Source of the DNA: Agrobacterium tumefaciens
GTDB taxonomy: Bacteria > Pseudomonadota > Alphaproteobacteria > Rhizobiales > Rhizobiaceae
Reading direction: 5' to 3'
Assembly (NCBI RefSeq): GCF_013337285.1
Contig: NZ_SUPW01000005.1
Location: 124,001-188,000, forward strand
DNA: 64,000 nt
This document shows, in pieces, positions 57,636 to 64,000 of this stretch. Positions within the stretch are counted from its first letter, which is position 1, and each line of letters begins with the position of its first letter. Both the position numbers and the translations under genes were made by a program. Below the pieces are notes generated by a model that did not search any database, was not told where the DNA came from, and was given only the letters and a program-made list of their open reading frames with translations.

Positions 57636-59462
57636 TCAGCCTTCCATTTCCTCGCGCAGCATCTCCAGCTCCAGCCATTCCTCTTCCATGGTCTCGAGCT
57701 TTTCGCGCAGCTTGGTCATTTCCTGCGCCAGCGTGTTGAAGACGGCCGGGTCCTTGGCGAAGAGGTCAGGGTCGGCCATACGCTGCTCGCGTTTTGCGAT
57801 TTCGCCCTGCGTCTTTTCCATCTCCTTCGGCAGATTTTCGAGCGCGAATTTCTGCTTGAAGGAGAGCTTGCCCTTGGCCTTTGACGTATCCTGCGCGGCG
57901 GAAGTGGAAGGTGTGGCCTTCGCCTTTTCCTGCCTCTCAGCCTTGCGTTTTTCCTCCGCAGCACCCTTGCGCTGCGCCATCATATCCGAATAACCCCCGG
58001 CATATTCGATCCAGCGCCCGTCCGGCTGGTCCGGATTGGCGGGCGCAATGGTGGAGGTGACGGTGCGGTCGAGGAAATCGCGGTCATGGCTGACGAGGAT
58101 GACAGTGCCGGAAAAACCCGCAACGATTTCCTGCAACAGATCGAGCGTTTCGATATCGAGATCGTTGGTCGGCTCGTCGAGGATCAGAAGGTTGGTCGGT
58201 CGCGCCAGAATGCGCGCCAGTATAAGCCGGGCGCGCTCGCCGCCGGAAAGGTTGCGGATCGGCGTGCGGGCCTGTTCCGGCTGGAACAGGAAATCCTTCA
58301 TGTAGCCCGTCACATGCTTCACTTCGCCATTGACCAGCAGATTGTCACCCCGGCCATCGGTCAGGTAATGCGCAAGCGTTTCGGTTGGATTGAGATCCTC
58401 GCGCTTCTGGTCAAGCGTCGCGATCTCCAGATTGGTGCCGAGCTTCACCGTGCCGCTATCGGGCTGAAGCTCGCCGGTCAGCATCTTCAAAAGCGTGGTT
58501 TTGCCGGCGCCATTCGGGCCGACAAGGCCAATGCAATCGCCGCGATGCACCCGCAGTGAAAACGGCGCGATGATTAGCCGCTCGCCGTAAGACTTGGTGA
58601 TGGCCTCTGCCTCGATGACCAGCTTGCCCGACTCGCGCCCTTCGGTGACGGTCGCCTGCACCGAGCCCTGCGGCCCCTTGTGGCCGCGATAATCCGCACG
58701 CATGGCCTGAAGCTCGCCGACGCGGCGCATATTGCGCTTTCGCCGCGCGGTTACGCCATAACGCATCCAATGCTCTTCGCGCTCGATAGCCTTGCCGAGC
58801 TTGTGCTGCTCCAGTTCTTCCTCTTCCAGCACCTTGTCGCGCCATTCCTCGAAATGCGCAAAACCGCGATTGAGGCGGCGGGACTGGCCGCGATCGAGCC
58901 ACACTGTCGAAGTCGAGACTTTTTCGAGAAAACGCCGGTCGTGCGAAATCAGCACCAGCGCGCTGCGCGTCTGCTGCAATTCGCTTTCAAGCCATTCGAT
59001 GGTCGGCAGGTCCAGATGGTTGGTCGGTTCGTCCAGCATCAGAATATCGGGTTCCGGCGCCATGACGCGGGCAAGCGCCACACGCCGCGCTTCGCCGCCG
59101 GAAAGGCTTGCCGGATTTTCCTGCCCCGTCAGCCCCAGATGCTCAAGCAGGTAAGTCACGCGATAGGGATCATCGCCGGGACCAAGCCCCGCTTCGGCAT
59201 AAGCTTGCACGGTGTCGTAACCGGCAAAATCAGGCGACTGCTCCAGATAACGGATGGTGGCGGAGGGATGGCGGAAAACCTCGCCCGACTGCGCCTCGAC
59301 CAGACCGGCAGCAATCTTCATCAGGGTCGACTTGCCCGAACCGTTGCGCCCGACAAGGCAGATGCGGTCGCCCGGCTCCACCTGAAAATTGGCGCCGTCG
59401 AGCAGCGGGGTTACGCCGAACGTCAGCTTGATGTCGTCGAGTTTCAAAATAGGGGGTGCCAA
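57636..59462 (-). CDS. ABC-F family ATPase (Uup/EttA-like)
   Basis: 608-residue protein with two ABC domains and no membrane helices. First Walker A GRNGSGKST near residue 38, signature LSGGEARRVALARVM near 124; second Walker A GPNGAGKTT near 318 and LSGGERARLILARIL near 420. A linker of about 90 residues and a C-terminal coiled coil from about 535 fit the Uup group of ribosome- or DNA-associated ABC-F proteins. The start is a TTG at 59462. It is directly after thiN with 4 bp between. Confidence 0.92.
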   Translation of the reverse strand: MAPPILKLDDIKLTFGVTPLLDGANFQVEPGDRICLVGRNGSGKSTLMKIAAGLVEAQSGEVFRHPSATIRYLEQSPDFAGYDTVQAYAEAGLGPGDDPYRVTYLLEHLGLTGQENPASLSGGEARRVALARVMAPEPDILMLDEPTNHLDLPTIEWLESELQQTRSALVLISHDRRFLEKVSTSTVWLDRGQSRRLNRGFAHFEEWRDKVLEEEELEQHKLGKAIEREEHWMRYGVTARRKRNMRRVGELQAMRADYRGHKGPQGSVQATVTEGRESGKLVIEAEAITKSYGERLIIAPFSLRVHRGDCIGLVGPNGAGKTTLLKMLTGELQPDSGTVKLGTNLEIATLDQKREDLNPTETLAHYLTDGRGDNLLVNGEVKHVTGYMKDFLFQPEQARTPIRNLSGGERARLILARILARPTNLLILDEPTNDLDIETLDLLQEIVAGFSGTVILVSHDRDFLDRTVTSTIAPANPDQPDGRWIEYAGGYSDMMAQRKGAAEEKRKAERQEKAKATPSTSAAQDTSKAKGKLSFKQKFALENLPKEMEKTQGEIAKREQRMADPDLFAKDPAVFNTLAQEMTKLREKLETMEEEWLELEMLREEMEG

Positions 59463-59466
59463 GGTG

Positions 59467-60120
59467 TCAGGCTCCGGTCAGATCATAGGGGCGAGCGAGC
59501 ACGATGGCTTTGCCGCTTTTCAGCGAAAAATGCACAGGGCCGCCATTTGCGACATTGGAAATAGTGCGGGAGGAACCGAAAGCAAGCGCAAAATCCACGA
59601 GCGGATAACGCACATTGCCGATATCAAGCCCCGCAAGGGCGGTAAAACCGGCCACCGAAAACAGTGAAGCGGGTGGCAGATCGACATCCAGCGAACCGGG
59701 AAGCAGCGGCCGGGCCTCCTCTTCACCTGACGTCAGCGTTACCTCGATACCCCGTTCGGCGAGCGCCACAGCGTACAGAAGGTGCTGAAGCGCGTGGTCG
59801 CTTCTTTCTCCCCCAAGTGCGCCAACCAGCAGCAGCGAACGGGCGCCGCGAGCTAAGGCCTCGGAGACCGCAATCTCGCCATCGGTCACGGCCTTTGCGG
59901 CCGGGTATGGCTGCCGCTCCACATCGGGCCAGGCGTCCAGCAGGTCGTTGCTGGCGGAATCGAAATCCCCCACCCATAGTTCCGGCGTAAGGCCAAGCGG
60001 TTCTGCATGGCGCATCCCGCCGTCAGCCGCGATCACGCGGCTATCCGCAACCGCCAGCTTCAGGCGGTCGGTCACCGTGACATCGCCGCCAAGCAGAATG
60101 GTGAAGCGCTCTTTATCCAT
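59467..60120 (-). CDS. thiN: Thiamine pyrophosphokinase
   Basis: 217-residue enzyme that makes TPP from thiamine and ATP. The N-terminal ADGGMRHAEPLGLTPELWVGDFDS, the family motif with the catalytic Asp residues, is at about residues 33-56. The middle carries GALGGERSDHALQHL, another family block. It makes sense near the thi import operon: imported thiamine is phosphorylated here. Its own transcript is not visibly under a riboswitch. It ends 4 bp before the ABC-F start. Confidence 0.94.
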   Translation of the reverse strand: MDKERFTILLGGDVTVTDRLKLAVADSRVIAADGGMRHAEPLGLTPELWVGDFDSASNDLLDAWPDVERQPYPAAKAVTDGEIAVSEALARGARSLLLVGALGGERSDHALQHLLYAVALAERGIEVTLTSGEEEARPLLPGSLDVDLPPASLFSVAGFTALAGLDIGNVRYPLVDFALAFGSSRTISNVANGGPVHFSLKSGKAIVLARPYDLTGA

Positions 60121-60218
60121 GCCCTGCCTTATCGCACCTCGGCCAAAAAGGGAAAGCCGAAACCCGATGAAATCAGCCTATATTGATTTTCGCCGGCTTC
60201 GGGATTATGAAACGCCTT

Positions 60219-60272
60219 AGTGGTGATTTGCCGACCGGCTTGCAGCCACTTTAAAGAAGTCGCTAAAGGGTC
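60219..60272 (+). ncRNA. SAM-II riboswitch upstream of metA
   Basis: The GTGGTGATTTGCCGACCGG block starts at 60220. Helix P1 GTGG/CCAC (60220-60223 with 60246-60249) and the later pseudoknot strand in AAAGAAGTCGCTAAAGGG follow the SAM-II consensus found before metA in Rhizobiales. It lies about 100 bp before the metA start. Confidence 0.93.
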
Positions 60273-60295
60273 GAGGAAAAGGGCAATTTCCTGGG

Positions 60296-60326
60296 ACCGG
60301 CCGCGATTTCGCTGCCGGTTTTTTTG
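60296..60326 (+). terminator. Terminator-like hairpin in the metA leader
   Basis: Stem ACCGGC/GCCGGT (60296-60301 with 60314-60319) extended inside by GCGA/TCGC, followed by a run of seven T. It stands between the SAM-II aptamer and metA. An AGGAAA/TTTCCT repeat at 60274-60292 could form a competing helix. Confidence 0.8.
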
Positions 60327-60368
60327 TTTTCGCAACGTTCTTTACGTCATCCGAAAAGAGAGTTCGAC

Positions 60369-61295
60369 ATGCCGATCAAGATTCCCGATACGCTTCCCGC
60401 CTTTGAGACCCTCGTTCATGAGGGCGTGCGGGTCATGACTGAAACGGCAGCTATCCGGCAGGATATCCGCCCGCTCCAGATCGGGCTTCTCAACCTGATG
60501 CCGAACAAGATCAAAACGGAAGTGCAGATGGCCCGCCTTGTCGGCGCTTCGCCGTTGCAGGTGGAGTTTTCGCTGATACGCATCGGCGGCCATCGCGCCA
60601 AGAACACACCGGAAGAACATCTTCTGTCCTTCTATGAGACGTGGGAAGAAGTGCGCCACCGCAAGTTCGACGGTTTCATCATCACCGGCGCGCCCATCGA
60701 AATGCTGGACTACGAAGATGTGACCTACTGGGCAGAGATGCAGAAGATTTTCGAATGGACGCAAACCAACGTCCATTCGACGCTGAATGTCTGCTGGGGC
60801 GCGATGGCGGCCATCTACCATTTCCACGGCGTGCCGAAATACGAGTTGAAGGAAAAGGCGTTCGGCGTCTACCGCCACCGCAATCTTTCCCCCTCATCGA
60901 TCTATCTGAACGGGTTTTCGGATGATTTTCAGGTGCCCGTCTCGCGCTGGACGGAAGTGCGTCGTGCCGACATCGAAAAACATCCGCAACTCGAAATCCT
61001 GATGGAGTCAGAGGAAATGGGCGTGTGTCTGGTGCATGAGAAAGCCGGCAACCGGCTCTACATGTTCAACCATGTCGAATATGACTCGACCTCGCTTTCA
61101 GATGAATATTTCCGCGATGCGAATGCCGGCGTGCCCATCAAGCTGCCGCATGATTATTTTCCGCACAACGACCCGGAACTTGCCCCGCTCAACCGCTGGC
61201 GCAGCCATGCCCATCTGTTTTTCGGCAACTGGATCAATGAGATATACCAGACGACGCCTTATGATCCGCAAGCCATCGGCGAACTAGCCGCGTAA
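60369..61295 (+). CDS. metA: Homoserine O-acyltransferase (MetA type)
   Basis: 308-residue enzyme that activates homoserine for methionine synthesis with succinyl-CoA or acetyl-CoA. The catalytic Cys is in NVCWGAMAA (about 140), and the [14 protein letters not shown] block plus [15 protein letters not shown] are family hallmarks. The MetA fold is often called succinyltransferase, but many members prefer acetyl-CoA, which depends on one active-site residue that I cannot judge reliably. Start at ATG 60369 ([12 protein letters not shown]), typical of the family. Under SAM-II control. Confidence 0.96.
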   Translation: MPIKIPDTLPAFETLVHEGVRVMTETAAIRQDIRPLQIGLLNLMPNKIKTEVQMARLVGASPLQVEFSLIRIGGHRAKNTPEEHLLSFYETWEEVRHRKFDGFIITGAPIEMLDYEDVTYWAEMQKIFEWTQTNVHSTLNVCWGAMAAIYHFHGVPKYELKEKAFGVYRHRNLSPSSIYLNGFSDDFQVPVSRWTEVRRADIEKHPQLEILMESEEMGVCLVHEKAGNRLYMFNHVEYDSTSLSDEYFRDANAGVPIKLPHDYFPHNDPELAPLNRWRSHAHLFFGNWINEIYQTTPYDPQAIGELAA

Positions 61296-61370
61296 ATTGC
61301 GGGATTGCGAATTGCCGGAAAATGACGCAACGTCCGCCCGGCAATTCATGGCAATCGGGAGAATGATGCA

Positions 61371-62390
61371 ATGAGCGACGGTGCGGCACGGGAGAATTTC
61401 GGTTTCACGGCAACCGGCGAAAAGGTCGAACGCGTCACCATCTCGAAGGGCGGGTTGACGGCCAAGGTCATCACCTGGGGCGCAGTCATTCAGGATCTGC
61501 GCCTTGAGGGCCACCAGCCGCCGCTCGTTCTAGGCTTCGATAAATTCGAGGACTACAAATATTCCTCCTATTTCGGCGCCACCCCCGGCCGCAATGCCAA
61601 CCGCATCGGTGACGGTAAATTCTCCATCGACGGCCACGAATACCAGCTTGAGCTGAACGAAAAGGGCGTCAGCCACCTGCATGGCGGCAGCGACGGTATG
61701 GGCAAACGCAACTGGATGTTGATGGAACACGGCGAAAGCCACGTCGTGCTGGAAATCGTCGATCCTGACGGCCGCGCCGGTTATCCCGGCAACTGCACGG
61801 TCACAGCCACCTATACCATCCTCGACGGCGGCGTGCTTTCGGTGGTCTATGAAACCGTGACCGACAAGCCGACCATCGCCAATCTCTGCCAGCATTCCTA
61901 TTTCAATCTCGATGGCGCGGATACCGCACTTGGGCATGAGATCAGCATCGCCGCTGACTTCTACCTGCCGACCAACGACAAACAGATACCGACCGGCGAA
62001 ATCCGCTCCGTTGAAGGCACGGTCTTCGACCTGCGCCAGCCGACACCGATGCGGCGCAAGGAAGATGGCGAGCAGGTCCTCTACGATCACAATTTCTGCC
62101 TCTCGCCCGAGCGCCGCGCCAAGCGCAAGGTCGCCCGCGCCTATTCGCCCGCCTCCGATATCGCACTTGAGGTTCACACCACCGAACCCGGTGTGCAGTT
62201 CTATTCGGCCTTCAAGCTGAACGTTCCGGTTCCCGGCCTCGATGGCCGCCACTACGGTCCCTTTGCCGGTTTCTGCCTGGAAACGCAGATTTGGCCCGAT
62301 GCTGTCAATCACCCGGATTTTCCACACGCGATCCTGCGGCCGGGCGAAACCCTGCGTCAGGAAACGGACTATATTTTCACGAAGGGCTGA
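61371..62390 (+). CDS. Aldose 1-epimerase (galactose mutarotase)
   Basis: 339-residue sugar-ring epimerase of the GalM family that interconverts alpha and beta anomers of aldoses. The motifs GATPGRNANRI near 61-71, LHGGSDGMGKRNW near 102-114, HSYFNLDG near 171-178, and the catalytic Glu in GFCLETQIWPDAVNHPDFP near the end are present. A GGGAGA site precedes the ATG. It is independent of metA, with about 75 bp between. Confidence 0.93.
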   Translation: MSDGAARENFGFTATGEKVERVTISKGGLTAKVITWGAVIQDLRLEGHQPPLVLGFDKFEDYKYSSYFGATPGRNANRIGDGKFSIDGHEYQLELNEKGVSHLHGGSDGMGKRNWMLMEHGESHVVLEIVDPDGRAGYPGNCTVTATYTILDGGVLSVVYETVTDKPTIANLCQHSYFNLDGADTALGHEISIAADFYLPTNDKQIPTGEIRSVEGTVFDLRQPTPMRRKEDGEQVLYDHNFCLSPERRAKRKVARAYSPASDIALEVHTTEPGVQFYSAFKLNVPVPGLDGRHYGPFAGFCLETQIWPDAVNHPDFPHAILRPGETLRQETDYIFTKG

Positions 62391-62404
62391 GTGGGCAGGC
62401 TGGA

Positions 62405-63151
62405 TCAGTCCAGCACGCAGCCGACATAAGCGCCCGAGCCACGGGCACGCCGCTCAATAAGGCCTGCCAGCCGTTGCAGGCCGCGGCCCGGTTTGCTGGC
62501 GACCCGATCAATCGGATTGGGCAGGGAAACGGCGAGCAGCGCCGCCTGACGGGAACTGAGCTTTGCCGCCGGCACCTTGAAATGATGCTGCGCGGCAGCC
62601 TCGATGCCATAAATACCCGGCCCCCATTCGGCAACGTTGAGATAAATCTCCATCATCCGCTTTTTGGACCAGACAAAATCGGCCGCGATTGCCAGCGGCA
62701 GTTCCAGCCCCTTGCGCAGGAGCGAGCGGCCGTTCCATAAAAACAGGTTCTTGGCTGTCTGCATCGGAATGGTGCTTGCACCGCGGGTGGAGGCCCCGTC
62801 CAGCGCATTGCTGACGACGGACTGCATCTGATTCCAGTCCACGCCGCCATGGAAACAGAATTGCCCGTCCTCAGACATCATCACTGATTGCACAAGACGC
62901 GGCGAAATATCCTCAAGCGGCACCCAGCGCCGGTCATAGCCCTGCAGGGTCACCAGATCGGCAAGCATCAAGGTCGAAACAGGCCGCATGAACGGCAGCG
63001 CATAGACGGGAATCAGCAGATAGGGCAGGATCAGCAAAGCCAGCAAGGTCATGATAATGCGCTTTGCCAACGTGCGAAAATCCACCTTCGGACTGCTCCG
63101 GTCTTCCGCCAGCACGGCGTAATCTGCGTCGCTTTCAGGCGTACTGCTCAA
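62405..63151 (-). CDS. mtgA: Monofunctional peptidoglycan transglycosylase
   Basis: 248-residue GT51 glycan polymerase. A membrane anchor runs from about residue 30 to 55. The catalytic Glu pattern [15 protein letters not shown] is near residue 91, and the [21 protein letters not shown] block follows. It is a single GT51 domain without a penicillin-binding transpeptidase, so it is MtgA rather than PBP1. The start is a TTG at 63151 with GGACGG upstream, as no ATG would retain the N-terminal cytoplasmic part. It converges with the galM-like gene. Confidence 0.93.
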   Translation of the reverse strand: MSSTPESDADYAVLAEDRSSPKVDFRTLAKRIIMTLLALLILPYLLIPVYALPFMRPVSTLMLADLVTLQGYDRRWVPLEDISPRLVQSVMMSEDGQFCFHGGVDWNQMQSVVSNALDGASTRGASTIPMQTAKNLFLWNGRSLLRKGLELPLAIAADFVWSKKRMMEIYLNVAEWGPGIYGIEAAAQHHFKVPAAKLSSRQAALLAVSLPNPIDRVASKPGRGLQRLAGLIERRARGSGAYVGCVLD

Positions 63152-63286
63152 TATCCGTCCCAGCCCCGCGCCAATCGAAGCCTTTCATAGTCCATTGCCG
63201 TCTTCAAGGCGAGTCTGGTCAAACAGTTACACCCGGGAATCACGAAAAGGTTGCCTGGCCCCGCGCGGCATGTCAAAGAGCGCGGC

Positions 63287-64000
63287 ATGGACGCTCAGAT
63301 GACGAATTTCGAAACGAGGCTGCGCGAAAACGCGGCAAAAACCGAAGCCTTGCTTGGCCGCCTGCTCTCCGGTGAAGCGCGCGCAGACGAGATCACGCGT
63401 CCGCAAAACCTGCTCGACGCCATGCGCCATGGTGTGCTGAACGGCGGCAAACGCCTGCGGCCCTTCCTCGTCATCGAAAGCGCCGCCCTTCTGGGCGGAG
63501 ATGCCGAAGCCGCCCTTTATGTCGGCGCGGCACTGGAATGCCTGCATTGTTATTCGCTTGTGCATGACGATCTGCCGGCCATGGATGATGACGATCTGCG
63601 CCGTGGCCAGCCGACGGTACACCGTAAATTCGATGAGGCGACCGCCATTCTCGCCGGCGACAGCCTGCTGACGCTCGCCTTCGATATTATCGCCTCGGAT
63701 GAAAACCCGCTCGCGGCCGAGCGCAAGGCCGCGCTCGTGCTTTCACTTGCCCGCGCAGCCGGCATCGGCGGCATGGCCGGCGGACAGGCATTTGATCTTG
63801 CTGCGGAAAAAAACGCTCCGGATGAAGCCGGCATAGTTACATTGCAGGCTATGAAAACCGGCGCTTTGCTGCGTTTCGCCTGCGAGGCAGGCGCGATCAT
63901 TTCCGGAAGCGACGTCTCCGAGCGGCAAAGGCTGCGCCTCTTCGGCGAAAAAATCGGCCTCGCCTTCCAGCTCGCCGATGATCTTTTGGATTTGACCGCC
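63287..64000 (+). CDS. ispA: Polyprenyl (farnesyl/geranyl) diphosphate synthase, 3' end cut
   Basis: First 238 codons of an isoprenoid chain-elongation enzyme; the frame runs off the window. The first aspartate-rich motif DDLPAMDDDDLRRG is at about residues 94-107, and DDLLD, the second, is at 231-235 just before the edge. The spacing between the two motifs and the residues ahead of the first fit short-chain synthases such as farnesyl or geranylgeranyl diphosphate synthase. The start at 63287 is likely; an ATG at 63299 is also possible. Divergent from mtgA. Confidence 0.92.
   Translation, partial: MDAQMTNFETRLRENAAKTEALLGRLLSGEARADEITRPQNLLDAMRHGVLNGGKRLRPFLVIESAALLGGDAEAALYVGAALECLHCYSLVHDDLPAMDDDDLRRGQPTVHRKFDEATAILAGDSLLTLAFDIIASDENPLAAERKAALVLSLARAAGIGGMAGGQAFDLAAEKNAPDEAGIVTLQAMKTGALLRFACEAGAIISGSDVSERQRLRLFGEKIGLAFQLADDLLDLTA

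Overview
The window looks like a chromosomal segment of a Rhizobiales alphaproteobacterium, almost certainly the Agrobacterium/Rhizobium group. The reasons are high GC, a SAM-II riboswitch in front of metA, an ybhL-type RNA leader, an IalB-family protein, DUF2794, DUF1223 and DUF2585 proteins, a CtrA-type box next to CcrM (GANTC) sites, and a ribosomal protein L19 with a long Ala/Glu tail. Gene density is high and nearly everything is core metabolism or information processing. I see no rRNA, tRNA, phage, intact insertion sequence or CRISPR array.

Layout, left part (1-20 kb): a truncated MFS exporter, yggT-yggU, pyrophosphatase (ppa), a GNAT acetyltransferase with a candidate cell-cycle promoter, the translational GTPase typA, an M3 oligopeptidase, an unknown 141-aa protein, a marR-type regulator with a Bcr-type drug exporter, argG, an SDR dehydrogenase, a LysE-type exporter, a three-gene TrpXYZ-like ABC importer, rlmN, an IalB-like secreted protein, a DUF1232 protein with phhB, a low-molecular-weight tyrosine phosphatase, and thpR.

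Middle part (20-40 kb): tesA diverges from the ybbA-ybbP ABC system. Then come ybhL behind a structured leader, DUF2794, DUF1223, aconitase acnA, and the cytochrome c maturation run ccmABCDG. A 158-bp element with perfect 48-bp inverted arms lies between ccmA and ccmB. A membrane diguanylate cyclase follows, then a minus-strand run dapF-mtaB-ftsY-ispZ-DUF2585 with overlapping or near-touching genes, then an exported MBL-fold hydrolase.

Right part (40-64 kb): ffh-chorismate mutase-rpsP-rimM-trmD-rplS forms a translation/secretion block. It is interrupted by a reversed TauE-family gene that has a clean 8-bp dyad upstream. Then come an amino-acid ABC receptor and permease without an ATPase, an ACS-type MFS transporter, leuC, a divergent dinB/tetR pair, an M48 lipoprotein protease, the thiBPQ thiamine importer under a TPP riboswitch, a VOC protein, an ABC-F protein, thiamine pyrophosphokinase, metA under a SAM-II riboswitch followed by a terminator hairpin, an aldose 1-epimerase, mtgA, and the start of a polyprenyl diphosphate synthase.

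I did not find an obvious undescribed multi-gene system. The most interesting items are non-coding: the MITE-like inverted repeat in the ccm operon, the CtrA/GANTC arrangement at the acetyltransferase, the TauE-promoter dyad, a 20-bp hairpin with a C-rich loop near 25.6 kb, and the riboswitch-plus-terminator layout at metA.
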